The position numbers and the translations under genes were made by a program. Shown here in pieces: positions 44,008-56,700 of a DNA stretch of 64,000 bases. This DNA comes from Motacilla alba alba. Taxonomy: Eukaryota > Chordata > Aves > Passeriformes > Motacillidae. Under the pieces are notes generated by a model, which made no database searches, was not told the DNA's origin, and saw only the letters and a program-made list of their open reading frames with translations. Position 1 is the stretch's first letter. Every line of letters begins with the position of its first letter. The stretch is from NCBI RefSeq assembly GCF_015832195.1, contig NC_052032.1:812618-876617 (forward strand). The letters run 5' to 3'.

Positions 44008-46100
44008 GAGGCTAAAACATGCTGGCAGCCTGCTGAGCTTTCAATCTCGCTCTGGCCGCAGAGCAGGAGCACAGGGAGCAGCAGCTGGTGCGGGAGAGCA
44101 TCCTGGGGAGATGGGCCAGCGCCAGCGGACCCCGCGCCCCTCTTTTGCAGCCAGCCCTGAGGGTGCCAGGCAGGAGGCTGGGGCAGGCAGGAGAAGGCAG
44201 GGCTCACAGTGGCATCCTGCGTGCCTCGAGATGCTCTTGGGCGGGTGATCAAAGCGCCGGCTCCCTGCAGCCTCGCTGGGATGTTAACGTGACATTGGCA
44301 GTCACTCAGCAGCCCTGCTCTTCGCCTTCGCTGCCACTTCCCACAGCAGATCAGCTGCAGAGTCGGGAACAGTAATTTGGAGATGGTGGCACTGGGCACT
44401 GCCCAGGGCAGGTGAGTCCAGGGAGGATCTTGCAGAACTGGAGGCAGCTCTCACTTCGCCCCAGGCCGGCCTCTGTTCCTGTTTACATGCAGTGGGATCC
44501 TCGTGGCGCTGAAGAATGTGTTTGCAAATTCCTTTGCTCTGACTTCCCGGCTCTCCCACTTGCAGTCACCGGCAGCTCCCACAGGGCAGGGGCTCAGGGC
44601 ACATCCCGTGCCAGAGGGCAGCTCACCTTGGCTGAGGCCAGGACACCACACACCTTGTCCCCTTGGTCCCTGGTACCTCTGTCCCCAGCTCAGCTTCGTG
44701 CTTGCTGGAAATGAAAAGTGAGAGGGGGTTGGATCCAAGGCTCTTCATGGATCTACCGGCTGCCAGCGCTCCCTCGGGATGCGGGATGCGTGCCCGCCTG
44801 CATCCCGGCAATTTGGCAATTGTGCCCTACGGGTCCTGTCCATCCACCCGCGTGCTTGGGCTGCGGAAGTGGGAGCAGGCAGGTATTTCCCCCAAGGAAT
44901 CCCCTCGGCGGCCCCGAGCGCAGGGTGCCGGGACCCCCCCTCTGCCCTGAGGGTGGGAGGGCAGGTCCCCCAGAGCCCCCCTGGGCTGCAGGGCCCCTCC
45001 CAAAGGGGTTCCTCCACCGACCTGCCTCTGCTTAGGGTTTTCTCTCACGTTTAGCCCCTCCTCTGCTCAGTGGATCTATTTTTACCTCCATCGCTTGCTC
45101 CTGATCTGTCCCTGCTATTATCCCTCCCTCCAGCTTCCTCTCCCCCCCTTCCCAGCTCCCTGCCCTTGTCCCGGGGCTGATGGAGAGGACAGGCCACGTT
45201 TGCGGGCAGGAGATGGGGGGCAGGCAGCCAGCCTGAGGCCATTTTCTCCCTCAGCAGCCCCTGCGCCAGCCCGGCTCTCCTCCGAGAAGGGCGAAGGCGC
45301 TCTCCTCCATCACGCTGCAAATCCTGTTAGAGGGATGCCTGCTCCCGCCGAGCGCTGCCGTGCCTGGCGGAGGGGGCCCGAGGGGGCCATCTGGTTGCAG
45401 CGGCAGCAGCCTTTGGGGATGAAGCGAGGCCGCGGGGTTCAGCCCCGGGTGCCTGAGGGCTGGGAGGGTGGGCTGGATCCCTACCAAGCCCCAGCAGGGA
45501 TGTCCCGGGGGCCATGCCCTGGCAGCACTGGAGTCCCCCAAGCATCCTGCCCTGCAGAGGGAGGCCTCGCTTCTTTCATTCCCCCTCAGGGGCCCACATC
45601 CTGCACCCCACATCCTGCACCCCCCGTCCCACGAGCAGCATATATTTCCCCCCCGCACACAGCAGCAGCCCCGGGGGCTCTGCCTGCAGTTCTCACACAG
45701 ACACTCACCCGCAGCGCCCACGAGCTCAGCAATACGGGTGGTCAGCAGTGCCACGCACTGTCACCGCGATCCCACGCTCGTTCTGTCACACCCCTTCACG
45801 CACAGCCCTGGCGCAGCGCCTCGCACCCCCACCGCCCCTGGGGCGACACAGCCCCCCGCCGTCCCCGTCACTTCGGGGGTGACACAGCCCCCGCCGTACC
45901 CCACACCAAATCGCTTCGGGGGTGACACAGCCCCCGCCGTACCCCACACCAAATCGCTTCGGGGGTGAGACAACCCTCCCCAGCACCCTCCCCTCCCCAA
46001 CCTCCCACCGCAATCCCTCCCGTCCCTGCCCCACGCTCGCAGCCCCGCGGAGCACACGCCTGTGCGCACACCAGTGCTCCCGCACACACACACGTGCACT
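44008..46100. other. Upstream flank of RNF208, no coding gene seen
   Basis: May contain RNF208 5' UTR sequence. Mixed GC-rich sequence, becoming pyrimidine-rich at 45.05-45.2 kb, with a 43 bp tandem repeat at the end. Open frames lack recognisable domains. Confidence 0.45.
45828..45975. repeat. 43 bp tandem repeat, about 3.3 copies
   Basis: CTTCGGGGG recurs at 45871, 45914 and 45957, an exact 43 bp period, with 'tgacacagcccccgccgtac' and 'cacaccaaatcg' inside each unit. A degenerate copy precedes at about 45828. The second and third units are essentially identical, which suggests recent expansion. Confidence 0.9.
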
Positions 46101-47160
46101 CCCGCACGCCCGCAGGGTGACTCCCCCGCCCCTGCCCGCCGCTACCTGCGCTGGCCCCGGCCAGGGGTCCCGGTTCAGCCCCCGCTCCGTGTCCGGTGCG
46201 GCTCCGCAGGCCCGAGCGGCGGAGGTTATCTGAAAGGCAGAGGGATGCGGCGCTGCCCCGGCCAGGCGCGGCTTTCCGGGGATGCTGGCGGCTCCGAGGC
46301 GCGGCTCCACGGGGATGGTCCTGGCCGGCCGCCCCCGGCCCCGCCGCCTGCTCCGGCCGCGGCCGCGCGGGGAGGGCACCGGGCGCACGGGCCGGGGCTG
46401 GCGGCGCCGGGTTGCTCCGGATGCTCGGAGGGGATCGGCGGCCGGGGGAGCCGGCAGGTACGGCCGCTGCCGCTCCGGGGGCCTCCTTCGTGCCCTCCCC
46501 CGGCTCCCCCCGCCGCCCCTGGCCGCGGACCCCGGCTGGGCTCGGGGCTGATGCAACACCCCCGGCCGGCAGCGCAGGCTGCGGGGGGCTGATGCCAGGC
46601 CTCCCTGTGCCCCTCGGCAGGTGCAGGCGGTGGCGGGCAGCAGCGGGCAGGCAGCGGCGGCTCCGTGCCCGCCGTTCCCGGGGCCCGGCGGCGCGGGCGC
46701 TGCTGCGCGCTCCCGCCGCCGCCCGCAGTGCCGCCGCAGTGGTGCAGCCGCCTCACATTTCTCTCGCTCAGCAGCGCCGGGGCCCGCCGGCCGCAGCGCC
46801 TGACGCCCAGCACACCCCCTCCCCGCCCCGCACCCCCCTCACCGCACGCCCCCTCCCCTCCCCGCACCCCTTCATCCGCCCCGCACGGCCCCCTCCCCGC
46901 ACATTCCTCCTTGCCCCGACCCACTCCCCCGGTCCCACACATCTCTCTTCCCCACCCCACAGCCCATCTTGCCCCGCACCCTCTCTCCCGGTAGCCGCTC
47001 CCGAGCCCTCCCTGCGGCCCCGCTCCTTCTCCCGCCGCTGGCCGGGCCCTCGCGGGTCGTTCCGAGGGGCCCGCGGTGACTCAGCATCCAGCGCCGCTGG
47101 GAGCGGCTCCGCGGCGGCAGTGTCGCTCCGGGGCCGCGGTTGTGGGGCAGCATCGGGGAG
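46100..47160. promoter_or_regulatory. CpG island, candidate promoter (possibly RNF208 5' exon)
   Basis: Very CpG-dense for about 1 kb, the densest such block between RNF208 and CYSRT1. A weak minus-strand donor (GCGCAG|GTAGC, exon side at 46146) would suit a non-coding first exon splicing toward RNF208, but this is inference only. The 46.80-46.99 kb part is a C-rich (ccccgcac)n-like run. Long open frames here are a composition effect. Confidence 0.55.
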
Positions 47161-50100
47161 GGGGGCCCTGTCAGCAGCCTCTGCAGCCCCCGGGGCTGGG
47201 AAGAGGTCAAACAGCCAGGAATTCCCCCACCGCTGCTTTTTGCCGCTGCCGAATCAGCCGTGCACCCCACACTGTCCCCTGGCATCCATGGCCCCTGGCT
47301 GTCAGGGAGCAGAGGGGGTTCCCTGACAGCTCCCCGATCCCTGCTGAGCTCCAGGGCTCCTGGGCACGGGGGCTCATTGGTCCCTGGGGACAAGGTGGGC
47401 TCAGTGTGGTGGGTGGGGGGGTTCCAGCAATGCTGACAGGTCCCTGCACAGTGCTGAGGAGCATTGCTCATGGTCATGGGCTTGCTGGTGTGACCCCTAT
47501 AGTGGCACAGGCAGACGGGACCCTACAGGCTGGGGACAACCCACAAGGTGCCCTGAGCCTGATGACTCCTGGTCTGTGCTTCCTGGCTCCTGCAGATGTG
47601 AGAGGCATGGACGTCCCTGGCAGACGTTCAAGGCCAGGCTGCCTTCTCCCCCTGCTGTGGGTGCCTCCAGAAGGGGAACCCACAGGCAAATGGCCAAAAT
47701 GAGCAGGCAACCCCACACAGAGCCCTCCAGCTCCTATGCCCCGACCCCAGGAGCAGTGACCCAGGCATGTGCACACTCCAACCCAAACCCACTTCACCAC
47801 TCCATCTAGCCCTGGCTGGAGCAGGATGCTGGTGGGGGCTCACCAGGCTCCTTTGGGTGCTGCTGGGGTTCCCCTGCTTGTGTCGCCCATTGCTATTTTT
47901 TAGTTTTTTATATTCCTTCAGGATTGTGCCTGAGCTTTTATGCCCTCCCTGAAGATACCCTGCCCAGCCCTGCTTGCTGCCCCCCAGCCTTGCTGCAGCA
48001 AAGATCCAGCCCCTGTAACAAGGGGTCTGCGTGGTCCCGCAGCTGTTGTGTCCCCACAGCCACACTGTCCTCACACCCTGGCTGTCCTCTGCCCTGCCAT
48101 CTGTGGGATGGATGCAGGAGCAGGAGGTTACATATTTCACAGCTCTGCCAGGCCTCGTGCAGCCCACAGAGGATCTTCTCACTCACACTTCACGCAATGA
48201 TGCTAAAAATCCCACCCAGGTGCCTCTCTTCCTGACCAACACCACCCAGGCAGAGGATTCCCCAAGGGTAGCCCAAGGGCTCAGTTGTGCTCTATTCCCA
48301 GGCCAGATTGACCCTAGAGTCAGGTTCTCCCTGGGGACCCTGCAGCATCACCTCCACCTGGAAATCCATGCTCCCTTCTTGACAATGGCTGAGTTCTTAA
48401 TCTTGGAGTTTCTCTCACCAGGTAAGGGATTTTTGAATGCCTCTAGCACCTCTAAGTGCCGTTCTTTGATTTGCTCACCTGCCGAAATCAGCGTGAGGCT
48501 GCTGCTGCCTGGCACACGCCAAACAGGGATTCCCTCAATTTTCCCCATCCTTCCTTTGTCAGGTGCTCCTGCCTTCCCTGCTAACGTGCCTGGGTGCAGA
48601 TAGCAAGAGCCGAGATCCTATGCGTAAGCTCACTGAGCAGAGGAAATTGCAGGAAGTGAGCGAGCATGAGCTATTTTCTGTTATTAATTCATATGGCATC
48701 CCTGTGCTGACCCAGCTACACCGTGTGCTACTATGCTGCTATTCCATGAGTTAAGCAACAGCTCTATTTAAGAATAATCATAAATTACATTGGGCATCTT
48801 TTCTGCTGAATATGAGTGTGTTTGTGCCAAGGTGCTGGGATCTTCCTGTTGCCCCAATGGCTCTGCCTCTGCTTCGCATGCTCAATGCAGAGCTTTCCCT
48901 ATCCTCTGCTGAGTTGGTCCACCAAGATCTCTGCTTTCTATCCAAACTGAAAAAATCTCATCCTTCAAAACCCAAACCTTCCATCTCTGTCTGGGCCTGT
49001 GGGGCTCAGACATGAGTGATGACCCTACCAAACCTCAGCCCCGTGGCAGCCTCTGCCTTTGGATCTTGTCTCTTACTCCTGGTTTAACACCTAACTTTGG
49101 CATTTAAACATACGTGTTGCGTTACCTTTTATAAAAATCTCTTGCATTGAGTGTAATCATAAATGTACATATTTTTGGCTGCATGTGGATATCCTCAGAA
49201 TGTCTTCTGACCTCTGCTGATGTGATATGGGTGCTGTCCTGGATTTTACAAGTAGCACTGATACATTTTACCATTTCCAGAGACCTTGTCAGCAGGCCAA
49301 GCACACCTCTGGGTTCAGAGGTTGCTCCTCAGCTCAGTTGTACCTGCTGTTCTGGGGTCCAGCTCTTCTTAGAGAGACATGCAGGAGCAGCTTTGCCAGT
49401 GGATTCCCTTCATTTGTGCCAGATGAACAAGGTTTTGCTGTTTGTAATCAGGAGGTTATTGTTCTAATTCATCTGGTGTTGGCCTTGTGTGAAAGCACAG
49501 CTTCCTTCTGCAAAACTCATTCCTGTCCAGCATCTTGACTGGATCAGTTCAAAACCTTTACTCTGTAGATGTGCTGGGAGCTGTAACACTGCTGGCCAGG
49601 CTTTGCTGAGATGAATGGTGAAGCCAGAAGATAATTTGGCCCTAAATTTCTTCCTCACCATCAGCCATTACCTGCTCAGCCATCTAGCTGTTTGCTCAGG
49701 ATTTTATTGCCCTTGTGGGTTTCCAGCACCTGTGGGAAGGACCAGTTCTGGGAGGATGGCCCCACTCTTGCTTTGCACTGTGATGGCACCTGAGGCTTTT
49801 CTTTCCACCCCACCTGGGTGAGCTGACAGCTCCCTGTATGCCAGACCTTCCTGTCCCACACCCAGGCCCCCATCCATGCTGTCCATGCTCCTGGTGGCAG
49901 CCTCTCAGGCCACCTTTCTTTGCTCCCTGCTGCTATTGTCACCAGGTTTGCTTGTCTGGGTCCTGCACACATCCACAGCTCTTCACAAAATCCTGTCTGT
50001 TTCTCACACCGATCTTGTTTTGCCCTGGTGAATCACTCATCACACAGATAATTCACCCACAAACCCATGAGCTCATCCCCAGCTTTGCAGAGAGCAGCTT

Positions 50101-53100
50101 TCTCTGCAGGTCTGTGCGGGACGGCAGCGGCTCCAGGGCCTGCCTGGCTGCTCGGGGCTGGCCCAGCCTGGCCCACCTGGGAGGGAGGGCGGGATGTGGT
50201 ACCCACAGCTGTGTTTTCATCCTCTGGGCACCATCCCCTCGGGACTGCCTCTCCTTCCCGGGGTAGAGCACCAGGAGAAGGGACCCCCAGTCAGCACCAT
50301 CTCAGGCTGAGACCCTCCAGGCTTGTCTGAGGTGGCCACAACAGCCCAGCACAGACCCCCACAGAAGAGGAAAGCAGAGCACAGTGCTCCACCAAAACCA
50401 CCAGAGGAGCTGTCTGTGCAGCTTGCCGGCAGAGCAAACACCATTTTGAAGGAGGGATGCTACTGACATATCTGCCAAGAAAGCAGCAGTCTCTTGTTGC
50501 CAGCTGGTAGCTGAAGGATGCCCCAGCTGCTGCAGAGCTGCTCCGTGGCTGCTGTTTAAAGCAGTGTGTGGGTTGGTTGCTGATGGTCAGGACCTGACTA
50601 CTGATGCTCTTGCATCAATCCTAATGCCACGGTGGGAGCTTCCATGGGCTGGTTTCTAGGCTTGCAGCTGTCTACAGAGAACCCACCACGAAAGAAGTGA
50701 TGCTTAGAAGATCTCCGAAGTGTCTGAAGCCACACACAATCCACAATCCAGGAGATGCACACCTGGTACTCAGAGCAGTCTGAAGGTTATGGATGTTTGT
50801 AAAGCCCCAACAGATTCCAAGAGGTTTAATCATTGTTTTTACTATTGGTGATTAATACGTTGGCCACTTCTATGAACCCCGGGTGTGAAGAGGGGGCCCA
50901 CCTTGCTGGTGCTGCACTGAGCAGGAGGAAGGAATAGGAGGAGGGGGGATGCACATGGGCTGGGAGGAGGTCAAGGGGCCAGGGCCAGAGGGACCACATC
51001 CTCTCTGCTTGGATGTAGTGACCTTCATCCCCCTCCCCACCAACTCCTTGCCTGAAGACCTGGGGCTGCTCAGCTGCCAGAAAAGAACGCTCACGGAAAA
51101 TGTACTGCTCTCTACAGTTATCTCCTGAGAGGAGGGAGAGAGGATGGGGCTCTGTAGCCACAAGCGAGGACATGGGAAATTCCAGATCTATTTCCCGATC
51201 ACTACACAAGGAAAATCTTTTTGCCTTTGAGGGTCAAACAATAGACCAGGGCACAGGGAGGTGGTGGGATGTCCTTCAAAGCTGCCCTGCACAAGGTCTA
51301 GAGTGACAAACTGGCCACACTCTGAGCCACGGGCCCTGTGGGCAAGTGGGGCCCCTGCTCCCATCAGAGCCCCCTTTTTCATCTGAGGCTGCATCTTCCC
51401 CAGCCCCAGGTAGGCACAGTCTCATGGACTTCCCGGAGAAGTTCATGTCTGGTTGGTGACCCCACAGCAGCACAGCTGTGCCAGAAAGTCCTTCCCAGTC
51501 CTGCAGTGCTACTGGTGAAGGAAGGGGGGGGTGGTCTGCAGCTCCCCAGGGAGCTGTGGTCGTCCCTGCTGGCCCAGGCAGGGATGACCACAAAGACCTA
51601 GAGCTGCATTTCAGGGGTGAAAGGGTGCAAGGAAGACCCACTTCCTTTAGAAAACACCTTGTATCCAAGGAAAACAGGACAGGACTGGCCCAGAAATAGA
51701 AATGGCAGCTCTGCAGAAGCCTTCCCCTAGCCCGAGCAGCCCAGCTGATGCCGGGCTTAATAGAGCCCAAGGCATTCGGGGCTCAGAAGAAACGAGAGCA
51801 GGTGCCAGAGCTGGGACCCAGCCTCTGCCCCAGCCCTCCTTCACGGGCCAGGCGGGTGCAGGGCTGGTGGGGCAGCTCCGGTGCCGATGCTGGGGCTGCT
51901 GTAATTGTGGTGACATTTAGCGTTTGCTGTGCTGGCTCCCCGGGGGAGCCCGGCGCTCGTAACCTGCCAGCGCTGCTTGCCTGGATGCGGCCAGGCACAA
52001 ACTGGGTCAGGGAGGAGGAGCAGCGGCGGCCGCCTGTGCCCTCGGGGTGTCCGGTGGGACACGGTGGTCCTGGCACGGGTGCCGCGGTGCCCGAGGTCCT
52101 GCTCCTCCTTCCTGGGTGCTGCCTCAGCTGGGACACAGCTCCGAACAGCAGCCCAGACCGAGGCAGTGGTTTGTTTTGGCAGTACAGTTTCAGCTTTTGC
52201 AGGAAAACTGAAGGCAGTGGATGGGACCCACCGAGCCCTGCCTGGCTCCAGGCTGCTGCTCCCCTTTCTCTGGACACAGCCCCACGCCCGAGGCTGTGGC
52301 TGTGCTCACAGGTGGTGCGATCCTGCTGTCCCAGCATGACTGTCCTGGGGCTCCCAACAGGACCTGAGGGCACAGTGCACTCCCCCATCCCCGCTCTCAG
52401 CAGCTGGCAGCACCCCTGGCTCTCCTGCTGGCCCTTCTGCTCAGCTTGGGCAGCCCGTGCTCTTGTGTGGAGCACCACGGCTGCATTTCTGGGTCAGCTG
52501 GGTGAATCTGAGCACAGAGCTGAGGGTTTTGTTTTCCCTGCATGTCTGTAAGCCTCTCGGGGGGTTGTGTGGGTGCACAGCTTGGAGCTGGCCCTGGGCA
52601 CGGCTCCTGCTCCGGCAGAGGCTGTGGGGCCCTGGGGGCTGCCTGAGCAGGAGCTGTTGCTGCTCTCAGAGCCCGGCAAGCTGAGCCAAGGCTTGGTCTG
52701 TGTGTGTGGTGGAGCTGCAGCGGGGGAAGAGGGGGGGCTCGCGGACCTGGGGGTGGGAGGTTGGAATGGGGAGTGGGTCACCATCCTGCTCAAGCTGGTG
52801 AGCTCCCCAGCACTGCCGTGGGTGGGAGCTGGGAGCGTGGGACATGTGGCAAAGGTTTCCTGGAAGGGGCTGCATCCCACGGGGCAGGCATGGGGTCCTG
52901 CACCAGCTCTTGGGGCAGTTCCCTGGGGCTGACAGCATCATCTGGCCTTGGGGTTTCACCGCCCTGATTTCTCCAGTCTTCCAAGAGCCAGGACCAATGT
53001 GTCTGGTGCCAGGATGCTGGGATGCTGCTGAGGACCTCGAGGCCTGTCTTTCCTCTCTGTTCCCTCCAGAGAGGACTCCTTGCCCAGTGCCTTGGCTGCA

Positions 53101-53600
53101 GGGAGACCTTTAGGCACAAGGGAGTTGCAGCAGCCTGGTGCTCCTGGGCAGGCCGTGGGGAGGCAAGTGGAGCACTGTAGCCAGGGTGACATGTGGAGGT
53201 GAGGCCATTCCATGTAACAGAAACCAGGGCTCCACCTGGGGAGGAGGACCAAACATGTCCAGACTGCTGCAGGAGCTGTCGGGTGCCAATGGGACTCTGC
53301 CGTGTCCCCAGAATAGGACACAGGAAACCAGAGAGATCTGCACCACCAGGAGCCATGCCCCCGTCTGCTGGGGGCACTTGTGTGTTTGGGGGAGAACGGG
53401 AAGCTCTGCAGGGCACTGAGCACACAGCTCAGTGTGCTCAGCTCAGAGCGCCAGTGCCCTCCAGGTGCTCTGGAGCCGTAGTGGTCCCATGGATGGGGAA
53501 GAAGGGGCAGTTTTGGCTGCAGGTTCAAGAGTTCTGCTTTGAAGGTGCAGGCTCAAGGCTGAGGGCTGTCCCCCAGCAAGGCACATGGGGTCCCCGGGAG
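47160..53600. other. Gene-free stretch, lower CpG
   Basis: No supported coding exon and no recognised transposon. The part at about 48.6-49.6 kb is AT-richer (several TTATTAAT and TAAATTA words) and stands out from the GC-rich surroundings. It could be regulatory or an old decayed insertion; nothing in it could be named. Confidence 0.45.
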
Positions 53601-54480
53601 CCCCCCACCTGCCCAGGCTCACCCAGCCCTGGCTTCTGCAGGACCCTGATCTGCACACGGGGTTTGGGGCTGGCAGGGCTGCGGAGGAGGCTCTGCAGCA
53701 GCGCAGGGGCTGCCTGCCCGGCGGCTGCCTGCGTGCCAGCACGGAGCTGCCAGCCTGCGCCAGCCCGGCGCTCGCATCCCTCCCTCGGCAGACGCAAATG
53801 GGAGCAGACAGGCCGGCTCGAGCGGTAAAGATCAAACCCCGGGAGCCCGGGGCTGCTGTCAGAGCGGGCAGGGCGCTCGGAGCCACGCCGGGAGCGGCAG
53901 CCCCGGTGCTGGCCCTGCCTGGTGCCGTGTCCCCGCACGGCTGCAGCGCGGGGGCTCTGGCAGGGGGCTGCCCACGCTGCTGCAACCATTGCAGGGGCTG
54001 GTGTGGCCACGGGCAGAGGATCTGGGGCTTTCCCTGCCCTGGGTTTCCAGTCTGGGAGATGCACGAGGCACTGTCAACACGCAGGAATAACTGGTCCTGC
54101 TCCTCTCGCAGGGCTCTGCCGACAGGGATGCTCTTGTGGCCAGCATCTCCCCAGGGATTGCACTCCAGCTTCTCCTTGGGCTCAGGGGCAGAGGAGAAGG
54201 TGGCCCTGGAGCACGGCACTGCCGGAAACTGCTGCGGAAAGGCCCCTCCGCTGCCCCAGCCTTGTCAGCGGGTGGAAACCTCAACCTTCGCCTGCTGCCG
54301 CCGGCTCCGGCTGAGCTGGGGGCTGTAGGAGCAAGAGGATGGTGCCGCCGCGGTGGCACGAGGGCCGTGGCTTGCAAGAAACAGTCTGGCTGCACCCCGC
54401 GCCCAGGGCAGGCAGCCGGTGTGTCTGGGGCAGGACGGGCGGCACCCACCCGGGCGATGCGAAGAACCAGAGCACATACC
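53600..54480. promoter_or_regulatory. CpG-rich block, possible regulatory element
   Basis: Moderately CpG-dense (for example gctcggagccacgccgggag) between CpG-poor flanks. No exon could be assigned to it. Confidence 0.3.
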
Positions 54481-55950
54481 AGCGGCACGCCGGAGCTGCA
54501 GGTTCGGCACAGCTTCCTCACCCTCCTCAAGTGCCAAAGAGGATTGAAGAGAGCCCTGGGATTCCTCATGGATTTTGCACAGCCTGCCTGTTTCCCACCT
54601 AGGAAGGTGGCAGTCATCGCCCCGGTGCCCACACCCCTGGCCCGGGGCTGGCCCCTTCCGGACAGCAGCGCTGCTGCCACCGCTGTGGAGCAGGAGGGAT
54701 GAGGGTCCGAGGTGCAGCTGGGGAGCAAGGAGAGGGCACAGCTAATTGGGATAATTGCTAAAACAGGCGAGGAGCGAGCGGGGAGGGAGGCGGTGAACAA
54801 GGAGCCGTTGTGCACAGGCGGCCCAGGCACGCGGCCCCGGCTCCAGCCGGCAGCGAGAGGCAAACAAACGGGGACTGTTTGGAGCAAGGGAGGACAAGCA
54901 GACGGCAGGACAGAAACCAGACCTCCACTGGGAGAGAGCCGGAGCCAAGGGCTTAGCTGGGAGCTGGGTGCTGCGCAGGGTCTGCCGGCTCCCCGTGTGG
55001 AGAGCAGCCCAGATCCACGGCCAAGCCTTCACCGGGGCAGGACGGTGCCATCCCTAATCCATCCCCGGGGCAGGGGCCGAAGGAGAGGATGGCAAAGTGC
55101 TGGGAATGCTCCAGGCCAGGAGATGAGTGACAGCCGTTCTGCCACAGTCATCCCCAGGACTGGAAACTTTAAATCACGGAAATATAGCAGGAAACCAGCC
55201 CTTGTCCTAAAAAAACCATCGGCAGGTGCAGTCACCGCACAAGGTCGTGGCACAGCGGAAGCTGCGGCATCGCCCACGTGGCTGCTCAGAGTGGGAGCAG
55301 CAGCTGCCCCTGCCTCGGCTGCTCCCTCCGCAGGAAGGAGAAGTGACATTTGAGCAGGAAGAAACGTGGCTGTGCACGTGAGCTGCCCAACCCCATGTCC
55401 CAGCAGGGCTCTTACAACCCCTTTTCCAGTAGTCTGTGTGAAGTGTAGCCTCAGAAGACATGCCGGGCTGTTTTCTGCTGCCTGGTTCTGCACAGGGAGC
55501 TGCAGGATCTGCCCATGGACACAGATCCCCACAGCATCCACCTGTCATGGGGCTGGGCTGAATTATCTTTCCTAAAGTCCCTGTGGGAAGGCACAAGGCC
55601 ACCCAGCTGCCACTGTCCCCGTAGCACATCATTGTGGGGGAGAATGCACGAGCACCATGGGGAACACCTCTGTGCTGGCCAAAGGCGCTGCCTGAGCAGG
55701 GACTTTGTTTATGGGAAGGATGGAGCAGAGGGGGAGATTTTGGCACTGCCAACAGAAGTGCCCAGATCCGTGCTGCCTTCTGCTTCCTTGCGCATTCAGC
55801 AGCAGTTCTGTGCAGGGGCAGCCCCTGGCTCCTGGTCCGAAGCCTGTTGGGAACAGCCCACCCTCAGCCCCAAGGCTCTCGGCAGCAGGGAGGAGACGGG
55901 AAGGACTTGCTCCAGGCCAGGAAATCCTTGCTTTCTCCTCCAGCCGGGCC
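54481..55950. other. Gene-free stretch
   Basis: No coding signal, recognised repeat or RNA gene seen. Confidence 0.4.
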
Positions 55951-55969
55951 GCAGTGGGCAGCCACAATG

Positions 55970-56700
55970 CTCGCTTCCCCCGCGCTGCTGCCAAACCCCG
56001 GCGTGACCCGGGGGCGGCCGGGCCGGGAGCCGCAGGGGAGAGGGACGGAGGGGGGCTGCGGCAGGGCGATAAGGAAACCGGCTCCCCTCTGGTTCCTGCA
56101 GCCCGGGGAGAGGCCGGCAGCGCGCCAGGCGCCGGCCCACTCCTGCGATGTCGGTGCGGCCGTGCCAGCCTGGACACCGGGTTACGTATCCAACTGGCCA
56201 TCCCTGAGGAACGCGGCACCCCCCTGCCAAGGGGAGAGCCTGGCACTAAGCCGGAGAGGCTTTGGACTCTGCAGCATCCCCGCGCAGGTGTCTGACGGCA
56301 GCGAGGGCTCCGAGCAGCCCCGGCTCACCGGGCACCGCGGACGTGCCTCTGCAGCGTCCCTGTCCCCACGGGCGCCGGCAGGGCCGCGCGGCACGAGCAC
56401 GTGTGGCCCGATTGTGCATCCCTGTCGCCAGCCGTGAGCCCGCAGGGTGGCTGGGATGTCACATCGGGAGAGCGCCGCGCGAGCAGGGTGGCGCTGGCAG
56501 GAGACGCCGAGGCCCCGCTCGGGCCGCGCTGTGCTGCAGGGGAGCAGCAGCAGCCTCGGGAGAGCCTCCTCCTCCAGAGCAGCCTGAGCTGCCCTCCACA
56601 CGGAGCAGGGCCCGGGGCTGGCGCGGGCAGCAGGGCCCGGCCTGCTGGAGCGGGTTGCCGGGACCAGGACAGCCCGGTGTGTGCACCCAGCTGCTGAGCC
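55970..56700. promoter_or_regulatory. CpG-rich block, orphan CpG island candidate
   Basis: CpG-dense from about 55975 (ccccgcgctgctgccaaacc) to about 56680. No coding exon was recognised on either strand. It lies about 4.7 kb upstream of the CYSRT1 first exon. Confidence 0.4.

Noticed and set aside
42961..44160. 399-codon plus-strand open frame
   Set aside because: Antisense shadow of RNF208.
46196..47326. 376-codon open frame in the CpG island
   Set aside because: Stop codons are rare in such GC-rich DNA; the peptide is Pro/Arg/Ala-rich with no similarity I recognise.
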